NCBI RefSeq assembly: GCF_021130785.1
Contig: NW_025776804.1
Coordinates: 1-64,000 of the forward strand
Direction: 5' to 3'
From: Homalodisca vitripennis
Lineage: Eukaryota > Arthropoda > Insecta > Hemiptera > Cicadellidae
Length of the DNA stretch: 64,000 bases
Part shown: positions 30,096-43,400 of the stretch, piece after piece
Layout: the number at the start of each line of letters is the position of its first letter
Position numbering within the stretch: position 1 is the stretch's first letter
Made by a program: the position numbers and the translations under genes
Notes under the pieces: generated by a model
What the model saw: the letters and a program-made list of their open reading frames with translations, nothing else
Databases searched by the model: none
Told to the model about the DNA's origin: nothing

Positions 30096-32110
30096 GTGAA
30101 AACTTCTTTAGGCGCGTTGAGCGTTTTGGTAGAGGGTAAAATCCTCGGTTCGCGTCACCGACATGCTAATTATACTAACCTGCATGAAAAAGTCAGTCTC
30201 GCTGTGTTAAAACTGTCCCGGCGGAGTATGAAAACAGACTGCGAAAATCAGTGACCTTTACGGCTTCCTCTCGCGATTTAAAAGTGAAGCCAATGTCGTA
30301 CAATTCTGTAAGATGCGTCAAATTAAAGCTCTTAATATTGGCAATCTATTGGTTACATTTTTAAATATTAAAAAAATTTCGAAATAATTTTGATTATTGT
30401 TTACATTTTACATAGCGTTTACAATGACAAGAAAAAAGTAGTAAGCGAGGATTTTTTTTATTTATTGGTCAGACAAAATTTGTCAGCGAGAAAGTTGTGT
30501 GAAAATAGATGAATATTTTTTTTGTAATTTATCATTTTTTTATTGGAAGTTTAGTTTAGCCTGTAGTAGCGTATGAAGTGATGAGTGAACGTTTCTGCCG
30601 GAACTGTAGTTGGCGCATTGGCTCACTGATACCATATTAACTCAATAAATTGGTTTATTGTGCAATAAAAATACCTTTACGAAAGAACCAAGTTAATTTA
30701 ACTAATTTATTAGTTTTAAAAATATTGTGGGTTTAATTGTTATTGCAATTATATACTTTATCCGTAGCAATAACTGTATTATTTACAACGGTGTCCAACT
30801 CACTGTTGTTCACTCGGTGTTTACTCACTTGTATTCTATGTTTAACTAACTATTAATATTGAGCAATTACAACAAGTATAATGATTGCATTGAACTTTTT
30901 TTCATTAAAATAATATTATTTAATACTTACAGTACTTTTTTATTAAGATATTGTTAAGATATATGTATATTAATTATTTTTTCAACCACTTTGTATTTAT
31001 ATTTTGTTCATGATTTGTTTAACCCATCATATGTAACTAATAAATAAAACATAAAAAATTTCATATAATTTTTGCATATAGTTTTAATTACTCTCAACTT
31101 AATAGTTCCGTTTTCACTTCTATCGGCAGTCCCACGACTGCTACTGTTTTTTTTTTTTTTTTTGACGTGACAACGTCTTAAATTAGGTTGCGGCTCGGAG
31201 TCACTCATGAAAAAGTGTAACGCCCGGTAACGTTACGATGCCCGTCCAGTGGGTCCGCCGCACGGGATCCGCACGTGATAAAGCAGATAACTGTGGGTCC
31301 ACCGCACGGGATAAAGCAGATAACTATGTTTATTCGTGAAAATGTGGAGTGCTTAGATTCGTCATTTACAACAACTACAACAATAAAGGTAAATAATTGT
31401 ACACTGATATTTCATTATCGTAAACTATGATTGATTGATTAATTGTTAGATTGACACAAAAGTTGAGAAACTGAGTTTATAGGTTATGTCATAATATTGA
31501 CAAATGTACAACAATAAAGGTAAATAATTGTACACTGATATTTCATTATCGTAAACTATGATTGATTGATTAATTGTTAGATTGACACAAAAGTTGAGAA
31601 ACTGAGTTTATAGGTTATGTCATACTATTGACAAATGTTGATAGTGTTAAGTAAATTATTAGTTTAAATCACTCTGCAATCAATCGTAATTCAGTCGATT
31701 GAGAAGAAACAGCGCGTATTGCTAGTCAAACATTTAAAATAACAAATTATAACCTCTAACCTGTCATAACAGTGCGACCAAACAAACGAACTAAAGCGAC
31801 CAATCACCACGCGCGGAGTTAGAATTTAACTGTGTTTAGCAAGAATTTCAAATCCCAATTTTAGTAAATGTTTTATTCAACTTTACCATTTACAATAACA
31901 AATTTTAATTAATTTCAGATTATGTACAATGTTTTTGTAAACAAAATATATTTCGATAGTTAAAATTTGTGCAATTCTTATTTTCATTCAATTCCTTGTT
32001 CCTATTTTGCAATTTAATAATATTCATATCAATAAATATCCTACCGAGAAAAAGACGTTGTAACGTAAAATCTTCGCCCGTAAAACCGACTTTACAGGCA
32101 ACCATTTTTT
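30096..32110. mobile_element. Composite repeat insertion of unknown class
   Basis: Recognised by comparison with 470-600, where the same host sequence lacks this 2-kb block. The left edge begins near tgaaaacttctttaggcgcg and the right edge ends at ttacaggcaaccatt plus a T run. GC-rich patches (30110-30310; 31160-31320, with the word tccaccgcacggga or tccgccgcacggga twice) are unlike host DNA. The word acaacgtctt follows a run of T at 31148-31163 and recurs inverted near 32050. No coding domain was recognised, so non-autonomous or nested elements are likely. Confidence 0.55.
31377..31638 (+). repeat. 131-bp direct tandem duplication
   Basis: Two units, 31377-31507 and 31508-31638, identical except for one visible substitution (cataatattg against catactattg). 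Near identity shows that the duplication is recent relative to the element around it. Confidence 0.9.
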
Positions 32111-32765
32111 TTTTAGTTTTACAAGCTTAACTATGTTAATATCAACAATTTTGTTTTTTGTTTTTCGATATCTATTCACCATTAACGACAATAATAAATA
32201 ATAAATTTGATTATTTTTGTAAACGTATTATTTTATTTCAAAACTCAATTGGGATATTTTTGTATTGCTGAGAATTAAAAAGGGATTAAAAAGTTTATTT
32301 ATTAATTTAAAGGTAACTTCACTTAAAAAAACCTCAACTCCGGCTTGTGTACATTGGATTTTATAATATTACAACACGCCCTAAGACTCATACTTGCTCG
32401 ATTTTAAATTCTAGTATAAGAGGGAATTGGTGATTGGTAAATTCGGAAATGAAGTTTCCAAATTTTATGCTTACGGTTGTATCCGCTCTTGAGAATTGTG
32501 CGTGTCATAATTGGTGTCTAATGCTCAGACTAATAACATATTATGTTGTATAAAAATAATTTATATATTTCGTAGAAAAATTAAGTGGTTTGTTAGTAAA
32601 ACTAGTACACAAGGAGATTTTATTGATAACTAAAATCCGATGTTAGGTTTTCCAGGTTGTGAAAAGTAACTTTGCCAATGATTTACAACGCAAGCATGAC
32701 ATGTAAAGGCTCGCCACGGTAAGACCGGCAAACACAGAGACCATAATATAATACTTATTTCCATC
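32111..32765. other. Host DNA after the insertion
   Basis: 32230-32330 resumes the match to 600-720. The remainder up to 32765 shows no gene; 32640-32760 is GC-richer and may belong to the Helitron-like element that follows. Confidence 0.5.
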
Positions 32766-33084
32766 GACGGAGAGTTTTGTTCGGGCAGGCTCCTTAGCTT
32801 ACTGCTAGAGTCAATCTCCAAGGAGGTATTTTGTTTAGGCAGGTCCCTTAGCCTACTGCCAGTGTCAGTCTCGACGGGGAGTTTTGTTCGGGCAGGCTCC
32901 TTAGCTTACTGCTAGAGTCAATCTCCAAGGAGGGATTTTGTTTGGCAGGTCCCTTAGCCTACTGCCAGTGTCAGTCTCGATGGGGAGTTTTGTTCGGGCA
33001 GGATCCTTAGCTTACTGCAAGAGTCAATCTCCAAGGAGGGATTTTGTTTAGGCAGGTCCCCTAGCCTACTGCCAGTGTCAATCT
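32766..33084. repeat. Composite minisatellite, three 106-107-bp units
   Basis: Units at 32766-32872, 32873-32978 and 32979-33084. Each is itself two half-units sharing ggcagg, ccttagc, tactgc and gtcaatct-like words. The halves alternate regularly (tcgggcaggctcc then ggcaggtccc), so the two-part unit was amplified as a whole. It directly abuts the Helitron helicase fragment. Confidence 0.88.
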
Positions 33085-33230
33085 TGTTTACGGACTTGTG
33101 TAAACGATGTTCCTAGCGTAGGCGACTTCAACGGATACCCTATCAGGACGGCAAGGGCCACGATGGTTTCTGGGCGTCGAACTCTACTGAGCAGGACGTA
33201 CAGCTGTCCGTGAGTAAAACAGTCAGTACG
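33078..33230 (-). pseudogene. Helitron helicase C-terminal fragment
   Basis: Minus-strand reading of about 50 codons to a stop at 33078-33080. It contains CFTHGQLYVLLSRVRRPETI, the conserved C-terminal helicase motif of the PIF1-like domain of Helitron Rep/helicase proteins (the usual form is SHGQLYVALSRV). The expected preceding motif is absent from the adjacent sequence, so only the last part of the domain is present. A rolling-circle transposon remnant. Confidence 0.75.
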
Positions 33231-36200
33231 AAGGTCGACTCAGACCAGAACGATTGTTTGACCTTGGCTGTTACGACCGGATATTTACAGGAGAATACTC
33301 CAATATTTTGGTCCGTCTTAGATTTAACTTTAAAGACAGTGCCCTCAAATCGGAGAGATAAACCCGTTGCTGTACAACCTAAAATTATTGTCGGCTATGG
33401 TTGTATTATTTTTGTAATTGTTTTTTATAAACATGTTTAAAATTTACTAATTTGTAGCGTTTTATATCAGATTCAAGACACGATATTAATATTCTACTAA
33501 ATAATTTGTCATTCGCTTTAATTAATTTTTAAATGGCTCACACGATTCTTATATATTAAAAGGTACAGCTTTTTATAAATGCAATATGCTGTGGTCTATA
33601 AAAGAAATAATTAAGAATAAAATAATTTGAAAACGTTTTAAATGCTGTTTATGTAAAACATTTTAAGACAATATTGGTTTTTACATACTCAGGTCTTATT
33701 AGATAAGATGAGAAATTGCGATTATTTTATTATATGAGTCCACTCAGGATGATATTCACTAACTGGTTAGTTCCAATATTGAGTTTTTCACCGTTTTCAG
33801 GCAATCCTGAAACGAGTAGGCGTACGTCATTCCTGTGAGGACTTTGTTTAGTAGCTCATGCGCTAAAACACAATATTCCCACGTTCTCCCGCTTTACTCT
33901 CTTTATTGTATTAACAACTATTTATATTGGAATAGTCATTAACCAAATATTATAATAGTTTTATTCGACTCCATACATTGTTCTGTTTAAGAATTTGTAA
34001 AACCAACTGCCGTATGATAAACAGTTAAATAATACAACCAATTTCGAAACATATATAACTTGCAGGTAAATTATTCAGTTCCAAATAACTCTTATTCCCT
34101 TGAACATGAAATACATTATTACCTAGATTTCCAGCTACCTTTTTATCAGGTGTCACATGAATCCTTTCAGTTAATTACTTCATCCAATTGATAGCACCAA
34201 TATTATTATGGTATGAAGGATCATTACACAAACCTTTATATGATATTTTGGAAATACAGAAACTAGTAAATTTTCTTGTAAAACTATGGTTTCCAAGTAA
34301 GCCCCTGTAAAATATGGATTATTCATATATTCAACAATAATTCTTTTCCACTTCAAATCATCACCGTATATGTTGCCAATATGCTAATGTTAATCATCAC
34401 ACAGGGTGCTGATACTAATACAATACTAAACGTAATACCCCGCCTACATTCCAAATATAAAAAGCAACATAAAAAATATATAAAGACCGTAAAACTCTAT
34501 AAAAGTACCTTCATGTACCTCTTTTTATGTTTAATGGAATGTGATTAATACCCGTGGGTCCAAATATTGAAAAGAATGGCGAAAATTAGACTTATTTACC
34601 TTGGTTAGTCTAAAATTATTTCAATATACATAAATGTTTTAATAAAAAATCTTAGGACGTTTTACACAAAAAGATGTTAAGTAGGTTTAATATATATATA
34701 TATTACTTTGTACAGGGGAAAGGAACTTTCCATTTTTTAAATTGTTTACATGTTACGTCAAAAGATTTTTGTGGGTGGTTCTTAATTTATATTCAAATAC
34801 TTATATGCACCGCCCCAATATGTTACACGATATTGCAATCGAGAGTGTATCAAGGCAAAATAGAGGAACGTATTAGAACAATATTACTAAAATATATGAA
34901 AAAATCAAAATTTCTAATAGAAGATCTTAATTTTGTATTCCGACCATTATTATGTTTTTCAAAATTCCTTTTTTTTTAAATTCTCAGATATTAAACAAAT
35001 ATATGCTATAAAAAAGTTCTGATTGACATGTAAAATATATGAATCAATATTGTTAATGTAAAGAATAATTGGATCGGCAGATTACTTTTACACTAAAGTT
35101 AGATTGAGCCTCTGCCCAAATCACTAAGACCGCACTCTGTAAAAACTGTTAAGCTATTGGAATGGCATGCTTTTGTAAACATCCCTATTCTCTGTGAGTA
35201 TTTTAGCCTGTAGCATCTTCCCATAACTAGAATCTGTAGCCTCTCGGGAACACTAACCTCTAACTCTCCAGTCTATGGCATCTACATAACTTTCGAATAT
35301 TCAATTTGATCTATAGAACATCCCAGCCTCTGGAATCATCTGACTTAAGAAAAACTCAGGTTCTATTATAGGTATTGTCATTGTTAAGAAACTCCCAAAA
35401 TATGAGAGGCGTGAACTGGGACAGGTTAAGACCTAAGAAAATTGTAACCTATCGAAAGTCCTAGTATATAAGAAATCATAAAAATGTATATTCATAATAG
35501 TAACCATTATCCAATAAACAGTTTCACATTGGGAGCCTTTAGTAGTTGATGCTCTGTCCTCCATTGACTTACAATCTCAGAGATAAGAAAGTTCTCGATC
35601 TTTTTAAAATATGACCCTTTCATCGGATTTTTTAGACATGCAAATCTGTTAAGATATCTCTTTTCTAATGTTATTAAACTCCAAATGTACATAATATAAT
35701 CTTCATTATAAGGAAACTATAATTTATCCGTCTCAATAAATGTACAACTTTAAGATTCTTAACACATACAGGAAGTTTTGTAGAAAAACACTTGAGCTAA
35801 TTTAGTCAATTCTCTCTAATAAATAATATTATGTAAAGTAAGAAACTGTTCAATAATGTGAGTAAAGCATGTACATAATTACATTAGTGCTTTGTACATG
35901 TAATAAGATTTTAATAGCTATAATCTTGTATGGAAATGTAAGGACTACTTGAATAATGTCATACCACATTCTTTTAATATACAAAGGATTGTTTATGCGA
36001 ATGAACAACAGCGTAAACGACATATCGAAAACTCTCCTTATATATTTTAGATCATATACCATATATTACCGTGTTAGGTATACGGACAAAAATCCTTAAA
36101 ATTATGTTTTATTCCAAGTTTATCTGCTCGGAATATACGTATTTATAATCATGTAATAAAAATTTATAACGTTTTCTGTATTTTTAATGTTCATAAAAGA
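33231..36200. other. Host non-coding stretch
   Basis: No gene or RNA recognised. 35150-35340 shows a loose repetition of agcctct, tagcatct and ggaatcat words that may be a decayed minisatellite. Short frames at 33210-33440 and 34674-34979 have no recognisable domain and ordinary AT-rich composition. Confidence 0.5.
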
Positions 36201-38000
36201 CGTGATCTTAAAAGTAAGTAGTTTAATACAGCAATAAAAGAAGCGAAACAGTTAAAAAATACCCAAAAGTAATATTTATTAAAGTTGTAGATTTCCATAG
36301 AAACCACAAGTAAAACTTTTAAAATTTCTTTAGTTTGTTGAACAGTTCTGTTTCCTCGTTCAAAAGTAGTTTAACTCTAAGTAAGTCGGAGAACCACCAT
36401 CAAGACCCGGATGCGGTGCCTAGGAGTAGGACCAGGACATACAAGGATGAGTTATTTTATTTACTTTTATTATTTAGAAATCACAATATCCACACTCATT
36501 ATCTATCGTTACACAAAGCAGTTTATATCATATTTTTAGTGAGTTTTAATCATAACAAAAACACTGGAACAGTTCATATGTAATGATAACGTGATCACAA
36601 ATTATACATATTATCATTTAATATATATAACTTAATATTTAATTTAAATAATTATTTCAGATTCCTTTCTTTTTTGTGTGCTATAGTTATAGTAATTAAC
36701 AAATTCCCTTTGTTATTTTTGCGTGGAAGCAGCAAAGCTTTTGTTTTAGGCTATTTTTATCATTCTGTACTGAAAGCGTGCAGGGGGAAACAGTTAATAT
36801 TTTTTTTTTCAAGGAACTGAATCATATAAGGACTTTTTCTATATTACCATATACACCATAACCTAAGACAGAAATCAGATTTAAATTATATTTTAAACAC
36901 ATATTTGTCTTTATAATATGTACTAACAATCACATAACAAGAAAACTCGGTTTAATGTCAGTATTAGTGATGGCGTAAAGAAGCAATGTTGATAAGAGAA
37001 AATTAAAGTAAACATATGAAAAGTACGTACAAAAACTGTTTAATATCTCTGGAAACATCAAGGGATAGGTAATTTATTGACTTATTTTTAGATAACTCTA
37101 CATATTTGTGTTCAGTATCCATTAAACGCGTAGCGCGTAAGAGAAACATTAACTAGAATAAGATGCGATGGCCAGTTCCAGAACCAGGCCTACATGATGA
37201 GTTACTTTTATAATTTAGAGATCTAAGTTCTTCATAGTATCTCTCGTTACCCAAAGCAAATTACATCCTAGTTCTAGCAAGTATTAATTACAGCACAAAA
37301 CACAGGAACAGTTCAAATGTAATGATAATTGAAGTAAATTCTATTTTATTCATTTTGCATATGTTTTAATTTCGTGGTTTTCGCTTTTCCTAGAAATTAT
37401 TTAATCAATGAAGTATTTTGTAATCTTTGTGTAAATGCAGAAAGGACCTTGTTTTGTGCTGTCTTTAATTCTGTCTGTACCCAAAGTGTGCAGAAAAAAT
37501 CAATTCAGAACTTAGTAATCCTATGTACCAATCTCACTTACACTTTGTATTCGCTCATATACATCTGCTAAGTATTTTAAAACTTATAAGGAGAAATATT
37601 TCCTAAATTATTTATAATTGACATTTTTCTGGCAATTATTCAGTTGGATAAATATTCATTTTGAGTAGAAAACAGTTTATGCTAAGTTTTTATGTATGAA
37701 ACCAATAACTGAATTATGTTTATTTATTTTATTTAATAATTTGTTTCAACATTAATAATCATTTTTGAGATAAATATGGTCTGTGATGCTCAAGTGATTC
37801 AATTAGTTACAGACTTTATCACCAGATGTATCTTTGACACTATAATAATTAAGTTATAGTCAATTAAAGTAATGAACTTATATAAATACCTTATTACATT
37901 TCAATGTTACTTTCAAAATTATACTTTCTACAAACTAGAATGAGACGTTGTGCTGAAAAACGCCTCAGCTAAAAATGAGCACTCTGCAGAATTAAACCAT
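36200..38000 (+). repeat. Diverged segmental repeats, third region
   Basis: Two weaker copies of the host block: 36210-36600 (atttccatagaaaccacaag, ggaccaggacatacaaggatg, gagttattttattt) and 36940-37620 (aagaaaactcggtttaatgtcag, tctgtacccaaagtgtgcag). The second continues with a tttctggcaatta-like and ttagttacagactttatcacc-like end near 37850. These are the most diverged copies seen. Confidence 0.6.
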
Positions 38001-39404
38001 TACCAAAGTGATTTTAGTCAACATCTTGGTTAACAATAAGATTTAAATAACGGTAGTAATTAATCTCCAGAAATCGCCAGAGAATTAATATTTATTTTTT
38101 GTAGGTTCACTAAGTCAACATTTAAGGTCGATAGTTTTTACGCAATTTTAGGTGTACGATTACTTAAACATAAAAACTTGTACATGCGACGAGTAAAGGT
38201 GGTATTTAGATTTAAAAAAAATTAAAGGAAAATCTTTTTTTGCAAATTAAAGGTTATGAACGGTTCGAGTACTGTATTTTTTCTATTTCGGGGATACGCA
38301 TCCTTAGGAATACATTATGTAAAATGTTAATTGCATTGAGCATGTATTTATCGAAAGAGACTGTTCTTATATAACTATTTAAAACAAGAACACTCCTCAG
38401 TTTAGATATACTCAGAGACCCTCCAGTCATTAGACCTGTATTATTTCACAATGACTTTAATTACAAGGAGGTAGGAGTACGCCACAACACCTATTACAAA
38501 AGCTTCACTGAAATTGCATGCACAATTTAAAGTATACGGCTCACTTTATTATTGAGATATCTGGAAGAATTTTTTATCCTCCAGCAGAAAAAAAAAGAAA
38601 CTTTTTCAGCCTACTGAGTAAAAGGATTTGGTAACGCTCAGACGAATTCTCTTGATGGAAATGCACCACTATAGAACTCGTTCTTCTCTACGGAGAAACT
38701 ATTTATAAAAGGTTTTATTCATAATTCTACAGATCATCCTTTTCGAGATAACAACCAGATACATATAACTGTTCCCATTGAGTTAAGTTTTACAGCTGGG
38801 TTTTAATAATAACAGTTACGGTCAGTTAGTAGGGTTACGAGTAACTACTACTTAAAATTGCGCTAAAATATAGTCTTGTCTCATTGTATAAAAACACTTT
38901 TTCCTATTATTCTCCCATTTTTCTTTACAAATACGCTGCATGTATTGATATTTCAAATATCAAGATCTTGTATGAATGTATTTAGCAAATTTACTAAATT
39001 ATTTATTCTACTTCGTTCTCATTACAATTACAGTTCCACATAAGACGAATGTGAAACATTTACAAAAGCTTAGCCATAACCAATGTAGCGACATTAACTA
39101 TCATCGGTATGTTGCCTATAATACAATTTTGCATATATTCCTTCAAAATGTTAAGCTAAAAGTCATAACCTCTACAAGATATGATGCGGATGGGCTGAGA
39201 GATTGACAGAGACAATGGGATAGACAGATAGACAATTAGAGAGACATTAAATTTTTCAGCATCACGAATGATACGATTCGCGCTAATCCTGTAATCAAAG
39301 AAAAAATCGAATAAACTACTGGAATGTAATGAATTCATACGGTTTCTTGTTAAAATGTACTGATGTACAAGAAATCATAAATAGAAAAAAATATAAATTA
39401 GGAA
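38001..39404. other. Host non-coding stretch
   Basis: Nothing recognised beyond low-complexity AT-rich sequence and a short gagaga/gacaga-rich patch at 39195-39245. Confidence 0.5.
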
Positions 39405-39694
39405 GTTAATTCCGATAACGTTCAAAACTCTAGCCTGCTAACTAGGCGTATCCACAACAGTGCTATCGGCGAATCAAATTCTTCTTAGAGGGACAGGCGG
39501 CTTCTAGCCGGACAAGACTGAGCAATAACAGGTTTGTGATGCCTTTAGATGTCCTGGGCCACACGCGCGCTACACTAAATAAATCAGCGTGCCTTCCCTG
39601 GCCGAAAGGCCTGGGTTATCCCTCGAACCTCCGTGCTAGGTATTAGGGCTTGCAATAGTTCCCCGTGAACGAAGGATTCCCAGTAAGCGCGAGC
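39405..39694 (+). pseudogene. 18S rRNA fragment (decayed)
   Basis: Sense-strand match to the 3' domain of eukaryotic small-subunit rRNA. Unmistakable words in order: gttaattccgataacg, ctctagcctgctaacta, agagggacaggcggcttcta, gagcaataacagg, ctgggccacacgcgcgctac, ccctggccgaaaggcc and ttcccagtaagcgcgag. Substitutions and a compressed stretch between about 39445 and 39480 show decay. Only about 290 bases are present; flanks are ordinary host DNA, so it is a dispersed rDNA fragment, not part of an rDNA array. Confidence 0.95.
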
Positions 39695-40474
39695 CTAAAA
39701 TATTGCACTCATCATAAACCTGGAAGAGTTTAAATGTTTCCTACTTACCCTTTCATATGATAACATTCAAAAATATGATAACAACATATTCTGTAAAATG
39801 TAACCTAATACTTCTGTGATCACGGTTAAATCTATGAAACAGGTACCAAACTAAAACACTTATATAACTTTAAATTGTTCTGATAGATCACTTACTGTAG
39901 GTAACAAGTTGTTCAAGGTTTATTAATATCAGACACGTAAGTTCTTGTATAAGATGATATAATTTTGAGTTGAAGTCAAATGAATTTAGCATAATTAGAT
40001 AAATTAACATGGAAATGCATGTTGTGATTTATCAGCACCTGATCTGTAAGTTCCGTGCTGCTTGTGTTAGTTAATATGTTAATTAATACTTTCTACCTGT
40101 AGCATTAAAACAACATATATTGTTATAGTTCGATTAGTCCAATTTTGATAAAATAGATAAATGTAACATGTTGAATAACCCTGACCCCAAGAATCTTCAC
40201 ATGTGTGGTTAGGGATGTGCCGCTTCTGGACATCCATAAGGTTGGCGAGATTTAAGTGACACATAGATTTTTGTTGTGCCTAATGGTAAGTTCAGCTGGA
40301 AGGTATAAAACAGCCAGAAGTAATCCCTACTGCGTTGTAAATATATAAATTATATAAAGGAATATCGTTTTTGATACAGAAATATTAAATGTCTCTACCA
40401 TGATACGTATAATAATGTAGAATAATAATTATTTAAAGTCTAGGAGAGTAACCAATGTCAACTTTACGATGAGT
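39695..40474. other. Host non-coding stretch
   Basis: No gene seen. 40190-40260 (cttctggacatccat) recurs inverted at 45900-45935 (ggatgtccaggagcggcaca), suggesting a small dispersed repeat in opposite orientations. Confidence 0.5.
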
Positions 40475-43400
40475 ATAGAAAGTTAATTAAACCAGTACGA
40501 CAACCTTACTAGTGTTAGGACAGAAGTTTGAACATTGCAGACTGGTTATGAAAATATATGATTTAGCAATGACGTGACATATCGAGTATTGTGCCTGGAT
40601 ATTGGATCTAAATTATGAAAATTTATCACGTTGACATTAATGTAAGATGAGTTACAAAACATGTTTGTCTTTATAGTATGTATGTGTTCAGGTAACCTGA
40701 TAACAAAAAACTATTTCCTGACGTAAACAAGCAAGTGAAGGGGAAAAGAATAAAAAAAAACTGATGAAACATACAACAGTAAATATATTATATCTTTTAT
40801 ATCCATAGAAACAAGAAAGAACATGCATTATAAAGATTTTGATAAATTAAAATCTGTTATTTACAAAATTCGTTGAACTCACGCCTCGTTAGGTTAGAGA
40901 AGCACGATCAGGATTAACTGCGATGGCCAAGACCTAGATAAGAGACAGGACCTCTTTAATTGTTCCATTTAACGTTCTAAATCGTTCAACACGCAGGACG
41001 TGGAACATATACATCCGGAGTAAGCTGGCGAAGACAAGGATCGAGACAGGGACTTATAGATGAGTTACTTTTCTTCTTTAAAAGTTTTTTTCTATGTTTA
41101 TTCTTCTTAATGAAAGTAATGTACATCTTTCTAGCGCATGTAGCAAAAACAGTGAAACAGTTCCAATTATAACGGGTTTGCAGTTAAAAGGATTACAGTT
41201 TTAATTGAATTTTACAATAAGTTTATTTCCTAGTTAAATCTTACTTTCGTATGTTTTGTGGACGAACTGAAAGAATTTGTGATCTATGGTTTTAAATCCA
41301 TTCAGCACTCGAAGTGTGCAGAAAGAATCAGTTTACAACTATCTTCTTCTGAACCTCCAATTGTGTTAAGATCCATCCTCTAATATTTTATAAAATGTGT
41401 AAAGATTACCAAAAGAATTATTTACTTAAATGTGTCTGAGAGAAATCTTTCAAAAGCAGTGAAACAGTTTCAGTATGATTATAACGCATTTGCAGCTGAA
41501 AGGATTATAATGTTTAATGAATTTCACAATAAGATTATTTTCTTGTTTTATCTTGACCAACAAAACAACTTTCATATGTTTTGTGGATGAACTGAAATAA
41601 CTTTTAATATATGGTTTTACATCCCTTCAGTACTCTTAAGTGTACAGAAAGAATCAGTTTACAACTACGTTTTCTAAAACCTCCAAATGTTTTAAGATCC
41701 ATTCTCACATATGTTATCAATAGTGTAAACATTGCCTAGAGAATTATTTACTTAAATGTGTCTGTGAGAAATCTTTCAGGGATTTTATAGTAGTGTAAAT
41801 ATTGAAAATAATTTTAAATTGGTAAATGTTAGCTCATTTAGGATTAAAATTCAGAACGTATTGCGTTAATTTGTTTAAACTCATTGATTTATATAGAGGG
41901 TGTTGTACAGATTTGAGGATAATTATGGTCTTTGTATTTAAATTTATTCAACTAGTTGATGAGATTACCACCACAGCTTGGTTTCTACACAGAACTGTAA
42001 AACTGCATTAGCTTTGAAAGAAAAGGGAGTAAATTGCAAACTAGATCTTTAAAGAGCTTCAAACTTTTTGTAATGGACACTGAGGATGTTGATGCATTCT
42101 TTTGAATTCGTAGAAGGAACACACTATATTAAATATATACGTTTGTTTATCACTCGATATCAAGGTCATATCAGATTTGAATCCTAATTATCGAGAACGT
42201 TGTATTCATCAATGTTATTGCGAGACATATACTTCGACAACCATGGAGATAACGTAACTCACATAAAGACTTTAAATGTATATTAGCTATAGGTTTATTT
42301 TCAGTTTTGTATTGTTTTAAAATATTTACTAGAATACTTAATTATATGTGTTTTTTTAAATATAAGGTTTACATAAAATATTTGTTACATTTGATTATTT
42401 GAATTCTTTTTAGTTCCTAACTTGTATTAGAGGTAATGCTAGTGTTACTTCAAATTAACAGTTATTACAAAAGCGCTTTTAAAATACGCACTGTATTCTA
42501 CTAACTAAAAGAATGTATAATGATAATAGTCACAAAAAACATAAATGTAAAGTTTAAAACTTTAGCTACCATTAACTAGTACTGAGAAGTGCAATACTTT
42601 TGATATCAGAATCTGGTACACATCATGTACAGCTCTGACTCCTTATATTGTTGTCACACTATATTCCACTTAGTTAATTCTGTAATATTGAAAAAATGAA
42701 GTAATTCACTGAGCTTAGGCCAATCAGTATCACTCATGAGGCTTGAAATATTTCTACATAGACAAGAATGAGTTATATGATGGGGCATGTCCAATTATGG
42801 AATTGGGCTGAGCGCCATAGAAGGTATACTTTATTTTATTTTCATTTTATATAATATATATTTCTGCAACGCTGTTATTTGTTACGGATTAGCATAAGTA
42901 TAATCTGATGTTTTTGGAACTAAATTTTTGGCCTACTAATAACCTAATTCTTACGCGTAATAATTTTTTCTCTTTTGAACTTTGTAGCTGAACATCTTGC
43001 TGCCAAGCAACACCTCGCGCTCCTTTTCCTTAAGTAAAATTTATATTTTTTAATAAATACTAGCTCATAGTAAATTAACTTACCTGTGATGATGTTGTAT
43101 TTGGAAAATTAATACGGATATAAGTTGTGGCGATGTACTTCTGACGACACCACGTGGTCATGATTATAAGTTAACTCAATAAATGGCTAATAATGTTGTG
43201 ATTTTGTTTTAGACACGTTTAAGAGTGCTCTTTAAATATGAGTACAACTTCAAGTACTTCAACTATTCATATTTAGACTTCTAGTCTACTAATCTTCACT
43301 TTTCCTACTACAGCTGAAATTTTGAGCCAAGATGCTGACGCTGCGCAGATAAGTCGACATCATTGTAAAAGATAGTCAATTTACAGTGTTTAGTAAATTT

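Noticed and set aside
31920..32105. A 61-residue minus-strand gene starting MVACKVGF
   Set aside because: It ends in AT-rich low-complexity sequence, lies at the edge of an inserted repeat, and shows no supporting domain.
32766..33084. A CRISPR array
   Set aside because: The units are contiguous two-part minisatellite repeats without unique spacers, in a eukaryotic context.
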